DNA from: Deltaproteobacteria bacterium
Lineage (GTDB): Bacteria > Desulfobacterota > Desulfobacteria > Desulfobacterales > UBA5852
Assembly: GCA_020444045.1 (NCBI GenBank)
Contig: JAHLLS010000011.1
Coordinates: 62,001 to 126,000 of the forward strand
DNA: 64,000 bases
Direction of reading: 5' to 3'
Shown piece after piece: positions 44,561 through 54,600 of this stretch. A program made the translations under genes and the position numbers. The first letter of the stretch is position 1, and each line of letters starts with the position of its first letter. The notes below the pieces were generated by a model, which saw nothing but the letters and a program-made list of their open reading frames with translations, had not been told where the DNA came from and ran no database searches.

Positions 44561-45121
44561 TCAGTCAGCATCCTTGCTGTTCGGGAAAAAAACGGCTTCG
44601 ACACGCCCTTTCGGACTACTTTCAACAGTAATGCGATCCTTCGCCCTGTAAAGCGTGATCTTGGATCCGCGGATGGTGTTTTTGCCATCCACAACCGTTG
44701 CGTTGTCACCCGTCAGGATCAGGGTCTCGTTGTCGGTGGAATAACGCGCTTTGTCCGATGTCGCGGTGCGCCCATCGAATAAGATGACCACGTTGCCACT
44801 GGCTTCGATGTCCTGAATACGGGAGTTGCCACCCTGGGGCGAGGCTTGCTCACCGGCGTCGTCCTTGTACCAGGCTTTAAGTTTCTCGGATGTAATGACG
44901 GTTGTGCCCTGAACAACCTTTACGTTGCCCGTAAATAAAAACGTACGATTACGGTTGTCGACATCCAGCTGGTCTGCCGCGATTTGGATCTGCTCCTTGC
45001 TGTTCAAGGGGGAGGAAAGGGGGCTTTGCTGCGCCTGAAGTCCCTCGACCCCGATCAGTAAAAAGAGGCATAATCCGATCCAAACCGATTTTAATCGATT
45101 GCGCCTAAAAAAGCGATGCAT
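44561..45121 (-). CDS. lptA: LPS transport periplasmic protein LptA
   Basis: A protein of about 186 residues with a signal peptide (hydrophobic stretch VWIGLCLFLLIGVEGLQA, cleavage likely after AQA) and an OstA/LptA beta-jellyroll (IQIAADQLDVDNRNRTFLFTGNVKVVQGTTVITSEKL). It bridges inner and outer membrane for LPS. The ATG overlaps the end of lptC by 17 bases; a GTG three codons upstream is possible. Confidence 0.92.
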   Translation of the reverse strand: MHRFFRRNRLKSVWIGLCLFLLIGVEGLQAQQSPLSSPLNSKEQIQIAADQLDVDNRNRTFLFTGNVKVVQGTTVITSEKLKAWYKDDAGEQASPQGGNSRIQDIEASGNVVILFDGRTATSDKARYSTDNETLILTGDNATVVDGKNTIRGSKITLYRAKDRITVESSPKGRVEAVFFPNSKDAD

Positions 45122-45683
45122 TTTCTTCACTGAAGGTCCCCTTTACCATGCCCTTTAAAACGGCGGTTTCCGACTCCAAATCGACGGTCATTGTGTCGGC
45201 CTGCAGCTTGAATGCCTGCCCTGTGATCGTGACGGGCACCGGAACGTTGATTTTCCGGTTGACGTGATCATACAGGATCGTTTCCGCCTCAAGTTGATAG
45301 TCCGCATCCTGAACGATAACATTGCCCGAGATTTCAATATCGTTTGTTTCGGTGTCAAGCTGGCCCTGACGACCTTTTACCATTACCTCCCGGTCATTTT
45401 CCAGAAAGAACGATACCCGCACGTCATCAAATAATGCTTTTTTGGCGCTATCACTGTATTGGGCGGAAGCCGCTTCCAGGCTCCACTCCTTGCGACCGTC
45501 TTTGACGGCCGTATGCTGGATTTCACCGATGGAAATGTCCGTGCCCGCGGGAATGGCGTCCACCAATTTGGCGGGATTTTCGGAAAATTCCCGGTATTTC
45601 AAAAAAACAGTGATCAGCAGGCCAAACATCAGGGCAATGCCAATCACCAGAATTCCTGCCAATAGTCGTTTCGAGGGCAACAT
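45105..45683 (-). CDS. lptC: LPS export protein LptC
   Basis: A 192-residue LptC with a single N-terminal transmembrane anchor (residues ~7-28) and a periplasmic jellyroll (ISIGEIQHTAVKDGRKEWSLEAASAQYSD...). It receives LPS from LptBFG and passes it to LptA. It is the first gene of the minus-strand lpt-rpoN series visible here. Confidence 0.9.
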   Translation of the reverse strand: MLPSKRLLAGILVIGIALMFGLLITVFLKYREFSENPAKLVDAIPAGTDISIGEIQHTAVKDGRKEWSLEAASAQYSDSAKKALFDDVRVSFFLENDREVMVKGRQGQLDTETNDIEISGNVIVQDADYQLEAETILYDHVNRKINVPVPVTITGQAFKLQADTMTVDLESETAVLKGMVKGTFSEENASLF

Positions 45684-46210
45684 GACCCCTAATCCCCGGC
45701 GAAACCGCCTGATCGTATCTTCGAAGGTGAAATCGGCACCCGAATCTTACACGGACACCGGGCCTGATTTTCGATGGGCGGTTTCGGTGCGCATGGGGTC
45801 TGATGAAAGCGGCGGCAAGCTCGCCGGATTCCATCGGATGAAAAGCTGAACGGGAAGGCCCCACCTATTGTAAGTACGCCATCGAATGGCACCGCAACCC
45901 CAGCAACCGCAACAACGTCAATTCAACCTGTCCCTGCCTGATATTCTATTCGTCAGCAATCCCTGGTTTTGATCCGGGGGCGCTGTTTCGTGAATGGGGT
46001 TAGGGACTGTTTGCCATGGTTCGGAATGTGCCGGGAGGTATGTTGCCCGGGGGCTTCCCAGTGGCGCGCAACCCCCTGCGTCAGGGGCCGAAAAGTGATC
46101 GAAGCTCACCTTTACCCCGTGGGGTAGCAAAAGTCAAGAATCGAAACTTTGCCTTGATTATCGATACGTTACCTGTTAGCGTATCGCGATAAAATTAACC
46201 TCTAAACGGT
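45684..46210. other. Divergent intergenic region with short GC-rich hairpins
   Basis: No gene is supported. Two sharp hairpins are seen: CCCCTG-CGT-CAGGGG (46073-46087) and TACCCC-GT-GGGGTA (46113-46126). GTATGTTGCCC (near 46038-46048) is identical to the reverse complement of a linker-plus-stem junction in the hairpin array (12024-12036 region). The stretch may hold a degenerate relative of that array. Promoters for lptC and the M23 peptidase gene must lie here, but I could not pick them confidently. Confidence 0.35.
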
Positions 46211-47593
46211 GTGAAACGCGTGAAATCGAAACAGAAAATGACATTTCGTTGGGTGCTCCTTATTGTGCTCTTGGTGCCGCTGATCGTGGCGGGTGGATTT
46301 ATTGTCTTGCGATTGGAAGGCCATGCCCCCCAGGTGGCCCATGACCTGGCGGAGCCTTTCGTGGGTGCGCCACGGGAAATCGTGCTGGATATTACCGAGC
46401 GTGGCCGTGGCTTGCAGACCATTCGTGTTTCGGTTGTCCAGGGCGGACGCGAAACCCTTTTGGAGGAACTTGATTTTGACGGGTCAATGCTATGGGCCGG
46501 CAGCGGCATATTGACGCATCGTCTTCCATTAACACTGGATGCACGTGCATTGTCGCTGGAAGAGGGTGACGCCCTGATGCGTATTGAAGTCCGCGACTAT
46601 TCCTGGCGGAATTGGTGGCACGGGAACCTTACGGTAACCGAGTTGCCGCTGTTGGTGGATACACGTGCTCCGCAAATCGAGGTTCTCAGTCGACAGCACT
46701 ATGTCAACCAGGGGGGGGGCGGGGCCGTCGTTTACCGGTTAACGGAATCCTGCGCGTCTCACGGCGTCGAGGTCGGCGGTCACTTCTACCCGGGTTTCCC
46801 GGCCGGGGGCAAAGACCCCAAGACGATGATCGCTTTTTTCGCCGTGTCCTATGACCAGGGACCCGACACGGCGGTTCTGGCATCGGCGACGGATTTTGCA
46901 GGTAATCAAACGAAGATGGGGTTCCATTGCCGCATTCGGGCCAAATCGTTTCGCAAGGACGTCCTCAATATTTCGGATGCCTTTATCAGCACCCGCATGG
47001 TACCCTTGCTGGCCGCGGCGGGACAAAGTGAAACCGACCTGGCAAAGGTTTTTCTGGCAGTCAATCGTGACATGCGTCAAGCCAATTACGATGTGTTGAC
47101 CGGTCTCGGAAAGCAGACCATTCCCGAAAAACTGTGGCAAGGTTCCTTCCTGCGGCTGCCCAAATCGGCCAACCGCGCTCAATTTGCCGACCACCGGGTT
47201 TACCGCTACAAAGGAGAGGTGGTTGACCGCCAGGTACATCTGGGGGCGGATCTGGCTTCCATCCAGCAGTCTCCGGTTCCGGCCGCCAACAGTGGGCGCG
47301 TGGTTTTCGCGGAAAATGTGGGGATTTATGGCAACACCGTGGTGCTTGATCATGGATTTGGCCTGTTCAGCCTTTACGCCCATTTGAGCGCGATAAAAGT
47401 TCAAACCGGTGATAGGGTCGACAAGGGTGACACCATTGGACAAACCGGTGTCACCGGGCTGGCGGTGGGCGACCATCTGCATTTCGGCATGATGGTGCAT
47501 GATACCTTTGTCAACCCAATCGAGTGGTGGGATGACCATTGGATCAATGACAACATTCTTACCAAGCTGAAGTTGGTGGAACCGTTGTCCTGA
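46211..47593 (+). CDS. M23 (LytM-type) peptidase, membrane-anchored
   Basis: A 460-residue protein with one N-terminal transmembrane helix (WVLLIVLLVPLIVAGGFIVL, residues ~14-35). A beta-rich extracytoplasmic region follows, and then a C-terminal LytM/M23 domain (HLGADLA, GNTVVLDHGFGLFSLYAHL, GDHLHFGM). The zinc ligands H..D and HxH appear intact, so it is probably an active endopeptidase on peptidoglycan cross-links. The GTG start is assumed; ATG 27 bases downstream is an alternative. Confidence 0.87.
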   Translation: MKRVKSKQKMTFRWVLLIVLLVPLIVAGGFIVLRLEGHAPQVAHDLAEPFVGAPREIVLDITERGRGLQTIRVSVVQGGRETLLEELDFDGSMLWAGSGILTHRLPLTLDARALSLEEGDALMRIEVRDYSWRNWWHGNLTVTELPLLVDTRAPQIEVLSRQHYVNQGGGGAVVYRLTESCASHGVEVGGHFYPGFPAGGKDPKTMIAFFAVSYDQGPDTAVLASATDFAGNQTKMGFHCRIRAKSFRKDVLNISDAFISTRMVPLLAAAGQSETDLAKVFLAVNRDMRQANYDVLTGLGKQTIPEKLWQGSFLRLPKSANRAQFADHRVYRYKGEVVDRQVHLGADLASIQQSPVPAANSGRVVFAENVGIYGNTVVLDHGFGLFSLYAHLSAIKVQTGDRVDKGDTIGQTGVTGLAVGDHLHFGMMVHDTFVNPIEWWDDHWINDNILTKLKLVEPLS

Positions 47594-47720
47594 ATCCGTC
47601 GCGGCACAGGTATTTTTAGCTTACGACCAGGCGGAGCTTGTTTTCTGATCGAGGGATCATGCGGGGGACAAGCGCCGGTTATCGAGGGGATAGAACCGAA
47701 GAGGGGGGCTTGCGCAAAGC

Positions 47721-48890
47721 ATGCGGAAATATAAGGTCACCAAAACCTACGCCGAAATCAACCAGAAGATCAAGTCAGGTGAAGTCGTGGTGGTTACGGC
47801 GGAGGAAATGATTGATATCGTCCGGGACGAAGGCGCCGAAGAGGCGGCACGCCAAGTGGATGTCGTTACGACGGGGACGTTTGCCCCCATGTGCTCTTCC
47901 GGCGCCTTCATAAACTTCGGGCATGCCGCGCCGGGCATCAAGGCCTCGCGGGTGTGGTTCAACAATGTGCCGGCGTATGGCGGCATCGCTGCCGTGGATT
48001 GTTATCTCGGTGTCACCGAGCCCTGCGAAGACGACCCCCTCAACCGCGTCTACCCGGGGGAATTTCGGTACGGTGGTGGTCATGTCATTCAGGATCTCGT
48101 GGCCGGCAAGGCCGTCCACCTGAAAGCCACCGGATACGGCACGGATTGCTATCCGCGAAAAAGTCTGGAAAAAGAGGTCACCCTCAAGGATCTTCCCTAT
48201 GCGTCGCTATTCAACCCGCGCAATGGTTATCAAAATTATAACTGCGCCGTCAACTGCTCGAAAAAAACGATTTATACCTACATGGGAGCGCTCAAACCGC
48301 GTTTGGCCAATGCCAATTTCTGTTCGGCCGGTCAATTGAGTCCATTATTTAACGATCCTTACTATAAGACCATCGGAATCGGCACCCGGATTTTTCTGGG
48401 CGGCGGTGTCGGGTATGTCGCCGGGGCGGGGACCCAGCATAAGCCGTCCGCCCAACGCACTCCGAAAGGCGTTCCGGTGACACCGGCCGGGACGATCAGC
48501 GTAACGGGCGATCTGAAACGGATGAGCGCCAAGTGGCTTGTGGGCGCCAGCATTCAGGGCTACGGCTGTTCACTTTCAGTCGGCCTGGGCGTGCCCATTC
48601 CCATACTCAATGAGGAAATGGCGGGTTATACGGGGGTCTCGGACGAGGACCTCTTTACGCCGATTGTCGACTACAGTCACGACTACCCGAACGGCACCGG
48701 CAAAACGCTGGGCCAGGCAAGCTATGCCGAGCTCAGGGCGGGGTCCATCCAACTGGATGGCAACACCATCCAGGCGATACCGCTTTCCAGCATGGTCAGG
48801 GCGCGTGAAATTGCGGCCATGTTGAAGGAGTGGATCACCAAAGGGAAATTTTACATCGGCGAACCCCAGGCCACTTTGCCGCCCAATTGA
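47721..48890 (+). CDS. Homocysteine biosynthesis protein (HcyBio/DUF39)
   Basis: A 389-residue DUF39 protein. Family members in methanogens and sulfate reducers convert aspartate semialdehyde and sulfide to homocysteine. Conserved Cys-containing segments are seen (GTFAPMCSSGAFINFGH, AAVDCYLGVTEPC, NYNCAVNCSKKTIYTYMG). The C-terminal CBS or ferredoxin domains found in some members are absent. This supports an anaerobic sulfide-producing host. Confidence 0.88.
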   Translation: MRKYKVTKTYAEINQKIKSGEVVVVTAEEMIDIVRDEGAEEAARQVDVVTTGTFAPMCSSGAFINFGHAAPGIKASRVWFNNVPAYGGIAAVDCYLGVTEPCEDDPLNRVYPGEFRYGGGHVIQDLVAGKAVHLKATGYGTDCYPRKSLEKEVTLKDLPYASLFNPRNGYQNYNCAVNCSKKTIYTYMGALKPRLANANFCSAGQLSPLFNDPYYKTIGIGTRIFLGGGVGYVAGAGTQHKPSAQRTPKGVPVTPAGTISVTGDLKRMSAKWLVGASIQGYGCSLSVGLGVPIPILNEEMAGYTGVSDEDLFTPIVDYSHDYPNGTGKTLGQASYAELRAGSIQLDGNTIQAIPLSSMVRAREIAAMLKEWITKGKFYIGEPQATLPPN

Positions 48891-48944
48891 CACTAGGCCC
48901 TTCCAAGGGCATGAACCGGACGGTCTGCCACAACACCATCGAAC

Positions 48945-49532
48945 ATGAGTGACGCCTATCGCGCTTTTATTGCTCTGCCATTGCCCCGCCAGGTAATCGC
49001 CTACCTTTCCAAGGTGCAGCATTGCCTGGCGGCCGAAGGCATCCGCGCCAGGTGGGTGCGGCCGGAAGGGATGCACCTGACGTTGAAATTTATCGGCCGT
49101 CTGGCGCCGGAGAGGATTCCGGCGGTTGATGCGGTGCTGGACAGGGCAGCCGCCCACTATTCACCGCTTCAGCTGACGGCGCTGGGGCTGGGGGGGTTTC
49201 CGAATCGACGCCGTCCGCGTGTTTTATGGGTGGGCATCAGTGGTGAAACGCAGCAATTGGAGCGGCTTCAGCAGGATATTGATACCGGATTGGCGGCACT
49301 CGGGTGGCCAGGCGAAAAACGGTCCTTCAAAGGCCATTTGACGTTGGCCCGTGCCCGGGGGCGCCGTCCTTTTGAAGGTAATATCGAACCGATTGTCGCG
49401 CAGTGCGCGCCACGAGCGCCGTTTGCTTTTGTGGCCGACAAACTGACCCTGTATCGCAGCCGTTTGCGACCGGAGGGCGCGGTTTACGATATCTGCAGTC
49501 AGCGGGTCTTGAACCGTTTGGCAGAGGAATAG
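48945..49532 (+). CDS. thpR: RNA 2',3'-cyclic phosphodiesterase ThpR
   Basis: A 195-residue 2H phosphoesterase. The two HxTL motifs are MHLTLKFIG near residue 45 and GHLTLARA near 127, and the opening is YRAFIALPLP. Also called 2'-5' RNA ligase; it opens 2',3'-cyclic phosphates. It lies directly upstream of recA, a common neighbour in this lineage. Confidence 0.92.
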   Translation: MSDAYRAFIALPLPRQVIAYLSKVQHCLAAEGIRARWVRPEGMHLTLKFIGRLAPERIPAVDAVLDRAAAHYSPLQLTALGLGGFPNRRRPRVLWVGISGETQQLERLQQDIDTGLAALGWPGEKRSFKGHLTLARARGRRPFEGNIEPIVAQCAPRAPFAFVADKLTLYRSRLRPEGAVYDICSQRVLNRLAEE

Positions 49533-49644
49533 CCCGATGCCGCTGGCGCAAGACGCCCTATTGATCTTTTCGCCCGCCCGATCGTCCTTCGATGAGGGCT
49601 GCGGCGGGTTGCGTTGCACGTAAGATGTTTCATACCACATATCA

Positions 49645-49663
49645 ATGATGGTCTGTCCATCAT
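49645..49663. promoter_or_regulatory. Perfect dyad in the recA leader
   Basis: ATGATGG-TCTGT-CCATCAT is a perfect 7-bp inverted repeat ending 15 bases before the recA start codon. A LexA-type operator is a natural guess, but the sequence does not match the classical LexA boxes I know. It could also form an RNA hairpin in the 5' leader. Confidence 0.35.
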
Positions 49664-49677
49664 ACCAGGAGGAATTT

Positions 49678-50709
49678 ATGGCGAGTACACCGGATAAAGA
49701 GAAAGCTGTGGCGTCGGCAATGACCCAGATTGAACGCCAGTTCGGCAAAGGCTCCATCATGCGGCTGGGGTCGCAGGAAGTCGTTAAAATTCCTGCTGTG
49801 TCCACAGGTTCTCTGGCGCTCGACAAGGCGTTGGGGATCGGTGGATTCCCACGGGGGCGCGTTATTGAAATATACGGGCCGGAATCCAGCGGCAAGACCA
49901 CGCTGGCGCTGCATGCTGTGGCAGAATTCCAGAAACAAGGCGGCATCGCGGCTTTCATCGATGCGGAACATGCGCTGGATACAAACTACGCCCGCAATCT
50001 GGGTGTCAACTGTGACGAACTGCTCGTCTCCCAGCCGGATACGGGGGAACAGGCTCTCGAAATCGCGGACATGCTGGTGCGAAGCGGCGCGGTCGACATC
50101 ATTGTCATCGATTCGGTGGCGGCGCTTGTGCCGCGGGCAGAAATCGAAGGCGAGATGGGGGATTCCCACATGGGGCTCCAGGCGCGCCTCATGTCGCAGG
50201 CCTTGCGCAAGCTGACCGGCACGATTGGTAAAACCAAGACGTCGGTTATTTTCATCAACCAAATCCGCATGAAGATCGGGATTGTCTTCGGCAATCCCGA
50301 AACCACCACCGGCGGGAATGCCTTGAAGTTTTATGCGTCCCTGCGTCTCGATATCCGTCGGATCGGTGCCATCAAGGAAGGCCAGGAAGTCACCGGCAAC
50401 CGCACGCGTGTCCGTGTGGTCAAAAATAAGATGGCGCCGCCCTTCCAGGAAGCCGAATTCGACATTACCTATGGTGAGGGTATTTCCAAAACCGGCGAAA
50501 TACTGGATGTCGGCGTTGAATGCGGCATCATCGACAAAAGCGGGTCGTGGTACTCCTACAAGGGTGAGCGGATCGGGCAGGGGCGGGCGAATGTGAAAAG
50601 CTTTTTTGCCGACAACCAGGATATTTACGAGGAGGCACTGCACAGCATCCGCCAGAAAATGGGATTCGAAGATGCTCCGGAAACGGCGGCTGCCGAGTCC
50701 GATAGCTGA
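49678..50709 (+). CDS. recA: Recombinase RecA
   Basis: A 343-residue RecA. Walker [10 protein letters not shown] is near residues 66-74, Walker [11 protein letters not shown], and the DNA-binding loops L1/L2 are [18 protein letters not shown] and [17 protein letters not shown]. The ATG follows AGGAGG with seven-base spacing. A longer frame that begins 11 codons upstream has no ribosome-binding site. Confidence 0.98.
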   Translation: MASTPDKEKAVASAMTQIERQFGKGSIMRLGSQEVVKIPAVSTGSLALDKALGIGGFPRGRVIEIYGPESSGKTTLALHAVAEFQKQGGIAAFIDAEHALDTNYARNLGVNCDELLVSQPDTGEQALEIADMLVRSGAVDIIVIDSVAALVPRAEIEGEMGDSHMGLQARLMSQALRKLTGTIGKTKTSVIFINQIRMKIGIVFGNPETTTGGNALKFYASLRLDIRRIGAIKEGQEVTGNRTRVRVVKNKMAPPFQEAEFDITYGEGISKTGEILDVGVECGIIDKSGSWYSYKGERIGQGRANVKSFFADNQDIYEEALHSIRQKMGFEDAPETAAAESDS

Positions 50710-50810
50710 CAAATGGGTTGCACCCGGTGCGATTCGAAACACCATCACAAGGCGTCTATCGGCCCTTGACGATAGGCCGAACGGCCTCCGGACGATGAGG
50801 AGAAATAGGA

Positions 50811-53447
50811 ATGACAGGAAATGAAGCCCGGCAGACATTTCTGGATTATTTTGCGAAACATCATCATCAGACGGTACGGAGTTCTTCACTCGTTCCGGCG
50901 GACGATCCCACCCTTCTCTTTACCAATGCCGGTATGGTTCAGTTCAAGCGGACGTTTCTCGGAGAAGAGAAGCGGGGCTACGATCGTGCCGTAACCTCAC
51001 AGAAATGTGTGCGGGCCGGTGGTAAACACAACGATCTCGAGAACGTTGGCTACACCGCCCGCCACCACACTTTTTTTGAAATGCTGGGCAATTTTTCCTT
51101 CGGCGATTACTTCAAGGAAAAAGCCATCGACTTCGCCTGGGACTTGCTGACCAACGGCTACGGTCTGCCCGCCGACAAATTGTGGGTGTCGATTTTTCTC
51201 GATGACGACGAAGCCTACGATCTCTGGCGTGATCGCATCGGTGTGCCGGAAGACCGAATCGTTCGGTTGGGGGAGAAAGACAACTTTTGGGCCATGGGAG
51301 ATACCGGCCCCTGCGGCCCCTGCTCGGAGATTCATCTGGATCGGGGCGGGGCCTGCGTCCTGAACAATCCGAATTGTGGCGTCGATTGTGACTGCGACCG
51401 GTTTCTTGAAATATGGAATCTTGTTTTCATGCAGTTCAATCGCGATGCTTCCGGTAAAATGGAACCCTTACCCAAACCCAGTATCGATACCGGACTGGGG
51501 CTCGAACGCATCGTTTCCGTGTTGCAGGACGTGGCCTCCAACTTCGATACCGATCTGATTATGCCCATTATCCGTCGGACGGAAGAACTCGCCGGTCGAT
51601 CGGTGGATGAATCGGTGGAAACCGGTGTGGCCATGAAAGTGATCGCCGATCACAGCCGCGCGGCAGCTTTTCTGATCGGTGACGGCGTTTTGCCGGCCAA
51701 CGAGGGCCGGGGGTATGTCTTACGAAGAATTATGCGCCGTGCCATCCGTTACGGTCGCAACATCGGTTTGACCAAGCCCTTTCTGCATGCGACCGCCCGG
51801 GAGGTCATGGCCATCATGAAGCCGGCCTACCCGGAGTTGCTGGAAGCGGCGCCCTATATCACCAGCGTCATTGAAAACGAGGAAGTCCGTTTTTCGGAGA
51901 CCCTCGACCATGGCCTGCGCGTTTTGAATGATTCCCTGGAGGAACTGCGGGCCAAAGATCAGAACGTGGTCCCCGGGAACATCATCTTCAAGCTTTACGA
52001 CACGTTCGGTTTTCCCGTCGATATCGTCCGTGACGTGGTCAGGGACGAGGGGTTGACGCTCGACATGGATGGGTTCGATACCGCCATGGCCCAGCAACGG
52101 GAACAATCACGATCGGTGACGGCCTTTACGGCGACCAGTGAGGCCTATCGGACGCTTTCGGCCGAGGGGTTCAAGCCGGAATTCAAGGGCTACGACGATT
52201 TGACGGCCGACAGCACCGTCATGCTGCTGGTCAAGGACGGCCAGGCGGTTGATGCGGCGACCGCCGGCGATAGGATTGAAATCGTTGCCAAAGAGACCCC
52301 CTTTTATGGCGAAGCCGGAGGGCAGGCCGGTGATGTCGGCACCATTACGGCGCCGGATGGCGGTGGCTTGCAGGTGGATGTCCAGGGAACCGTAAAAGAT
52401 CCCACCGGGTTGATTATCCACACGGGCCATGTCCGATCGGGGCGCATTGCAATGAACGATCCCATCCGGTTGTCGGTCAGCGCCGAAGCACGCCGCGCGA
52501 CGGCGCGCAATCATACGGCCACCCATATTCTGCATGCCGTCCTGCGGGAAGCCCTGGGGGAGCATGTCAAACAGGCCGGGTCTCTGGTGGCTCCGGATCG
52601 GCTGCGGTTCGACTTTACGCATTTTTCCCAGATCGAACCGGAAACGCTTGCCGCGATCGAAGCCAAGGTGAACACCCATATCCAGGAAAACGTGGCCGCG
52701 CAAACCGAAGAGATGGATGCGGATCAGGCCTTTCAATCCGGCGCCACCGCGCTGTTCGAAGAAAAATATGGCGACCGTGTGCGGGTGGTTTCCCTGTCTG
52801 CTTTCAGCAAAGAACTTTGCGGCGGTACGCATGTTTCCCGGACCGGTGATATCGGATTATTCAAAATCGTCGGTGAATCAAGTGTTGCCGCGGGTGTGCG
52901 CCGCATCGAGGCCTTGACCGGCCCATCGGCCCTGCGGCATGTCCAAAGGACGGAACAGGTCCTGTATGAGGCGGCACAGCGTTTGAAGGATGCCCCCCAG
53001 AATGTGACCGGTCGGATCGAAAAACTGCTGGCCGAGCATAAGGCTCTTGAAAAGGAAGTGGAACGCCTCAAGTCGGCGATGGCGTCCCGCTCGGTTGCTG
53101 AAGCGGCCCGTGATGTCGTCCAGGTGAACGGCGTAAACCTGCTGGCACGCAAGGTCGATGTGGACAGCCCGGCCGCCCTGCGCGAGATGGTGGACCGCTT
53201 CAGGGATAAAATGACATCGGGTATCGTGGTGCTGGGGGCCGCCAGCGACGGTAAGGCGCTTTTGATCGTCGGCGTTACCCCGGATTTGACCGATCGCTAT
53301 CATGCCGGGTCAATTGTCAAAGCGCTGGCGGCCATGGTCGGAGGCGGTGGCGGCGGCAAAGCCGATCTGGCCCAGGCCGGCGGCAGCCAGCCGGAAAAAT
53401 TGGGTGAGGCCATTGCGAAGGCGGAAGAACTGATTGCAACGCTCTGA
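50811..53447 (+). CDS. alaS: Alanyl-tRNA synthetase
   Basis: An 878-residue full-length AlaRS. The class II catalytic core has TARHHTFFEMLGNFSFGDYFK, the editing domain has HTATHILHAVL (HxxxH) and CGGTHVSRTGDIG, and the C-terminal C-Ala domain ends in GGGGGGKADLAQAGG. RecA-AlaS adjacency is conserved in many bacteria. The ATG has GAGGAG upstream. Confidence 0.98.
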   Translation: MTGNEARQTFLDYFAKHHHQTVRSSSLVPADDPTLLFTNAGMVQFKRTFLGEEKRGYDRAVTSQKCVRAGGKHNDLENVGYTARHHTFFEMLGNFSFGDYFKEKAIDFAWDLLTNGYGLPADKLWVSIFLDDDEAYDLWRDRIGVPEDRIVRLGEKDNFWAMGDTGPCGPCSEIHLDRGGACVLNNPNCGVDCDCDRFLEIWNLVFMQFNRDASGKMEPLPKPSIDTGLGLERIVSVLQDVASNFDTDLIMPIIRRTEELAGRSVDESVETGVAMKVIADHSRAAAFLIGDGVLPANEGRGYVLRRIMRRAIRYGRNIGLTKPFLHATAREVMAIMKPAYPELLEAAPYITSVIENEEVRFSETLDHGLRVLNDSLEELRAKDQNVVPGNIIFKLYDTFGFPVDIVRDVVRDEGLTLDMDGFDTAMAQQREQSRSVTAFTATSEAYRTLSAEGFKPEFKGYDDLTADSTVMLLVKDGQAVDAATAGDRIEIVAKETPFYGEAGGQAGDVGTITAPDGGGLQVDVQGTVKDPTGLIIHTGHVRSGRIAMNDPIRLSVSAEARRATARNHTATHILHAVLREALGEHVKQAGSLVAPDRLRFDFTHFSQIEPETLAAIEAKVNTHIQENVAAQTEEMDADQAFQSGATALFEEKYGDRVRVVSLSAFSKELCGGTHVSRTGDIGLFKIVGESSVAAGVRRIEALTGPSALRHVQRTEQVLYEAAQRLKDAPQNVTGRIEKLLAEHKALEKEVERLKSAMASRSVAEAARDVVQVNGVNLLARKVDVDSPAALREMVDRFRDKMTSGIVVLGAASDGKALLIVGVTPDLTDRYHAGSIVKALAAMVGGGGGGKADLAQAGGSQPEKLGEAIAKAEELIATL

Positions 53448-53522
53448 CATGCCTGCGGACGTTTTTCGCTTCGGGCGGTGAACCCGCACGGGTGCTGGTA
53501 AGCAAATCAACTGGGGAGGGGC

Positions 53523-53553
53523 GGCCGCTGGTGGGCTCATGGCGCCAGCGGCC
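53523..53553 (+). terminator. Possible terminator-like hairpin after alaS
   Basis: A perfect 9-bp stem (GGCCGCTGG / CCAGCGGCC) with a 13-base loop lies 76 bases after alaS, between convergent genes. No T-run follows on either strand, so termination is uncertain. Confidence 0.3.
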
Positions 53554-53684
53554 GATGAGTAACGGCTAACGAATGACCGGTCTGCCGGTCGGCGATCTAT
53601 CGAAAAAGGCCATTGCATCTCCCCCCGTGATGAGGTGATGGTCCGGCCCATCACCTATCGGGGCGCTGCTCCAGACTATTTTCG

Positions 53685-54521
53685 TCAATCCGTCTTCAGA
53701 ACGTCGACCATACTATAAATACGGCCCTGGCGGCCATCCTGGATTTTGCGATTCAGATAGCTGACCGCTTTCAGCGTTCCTTCGACATAGATTTCCCGAC
53801 CATTGATATTGTGTTTCAATTCGAACATGGCCGTGCCGTCCGGTGACGTCAGGGTGTAGGTGTGCCAGCCATGTCCGCCCAGGTAAGCTTCCGGGATGCC
53901 CCATTGTTGTTTTTGAATCGCCGGGTCGCGCTCTTTTTGAATCTGGTCGTTCGTGAAGTCGACGCCCATGGCATTGAAATAGCCGACCATGGCTTTGGCC
54001 GTGCCGCTCGTGTCGGCTTTGCCTTGCTGGTGGCTTTCATGAACCGTCAGTGTATACCCCTGGAATAGTCCCGGGAAATTTTCGGCGCCATAAGCCAGCA
54101 TGGCCTGCAGCCCGACAATCTGGCGTGCCATGTTGGGTGCGATAACGGCGGATACGGACGATTTGGTGACCGTTTCATGAAGGTCCTGACGATTGCCGCC
54201 GGTGGTTCCCATGACGAAAGGCAAGCCATGGGTGCAGTAGAAGCGGGCATTGCGATTGACAGCGGAAGGGTGGGTGAAATCCACGCTGATGAAACTGTCG
54301 TAGGTGTCTTTGATGGTCATGATGGACGCATCCCGGCGGTCGGGCCGAATCAGCTCGATGACCGTGTCTTCGATGGTGATGCGATCGATGTCGATCTCGG
54401 GTCCGGTCAGCGAATAGGGAAGCAATGTCAATGCTTCATCACGGGCAATATGGCTGGCGATCATCTGGGTCACATTGCCGGGCAGGCCGTTGACCATGAC
54501 TTTGATAGTGCTCACGGGCAT
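53685..54521 (-). CDS. dapB: 4-hydroxy-tetrahydrodipicolinate reductase, plant type
   Basis: A 278-residue DapB of the plant-like branch. It has VNGLPGNVTQMIA instead of the usual GAxGxMG loop, SFISVDFTHPSAV, and the active-site VHESHQQGKADTSGTAKAM. It reduces hydroxy-tetrahydrodipicolinate in lysine and diaminopimelate synthesis. It follows the MurU-AmgK fusion gene by 79 bases on the minus strand, so both supply cell-wall building blocks. Confidence 0.88.
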   Translation of the reverse strand: MPVSTIKVMVNGLPGNVTQMIASHIARDEALTLLPYSLTGPEIDIDRITIEDTVIELIRPDRRDASIMTIKDTYDSFISVDFTHPSAVNRNARFYCTHGLPFVMGTTGGNRQDLHETVTKSSVSAVIAPNMARQIVGLQAMLAYGAENFPGLFQGYTLTVHESHQQGKADTSGTAKAMVGYFNAMGVDFTNDQIQKERDPAIQKQQWGIPEAYLGGHGWHTYTLTSPDGTAMFELKHNINGREIYVEGTLKAVSYLNRKIQDGRQGRIYSMVDVLKTD

Positions 54522-54600
54522 CTCCTAAGCGGGGAGCGTTTATTGATGGCGCGTTCGTCTATTGGCCATACCATGGATCACATCGTTCTTCCAGCCTTCT

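Noticed and set aside
45900..46190. 6S RNA or SRP RNA gene
   Set aside because: GC-rich hairpins suggested a structured RNA. I could not find the conserved SRP tetraloop region or a convincing 6S bubble.
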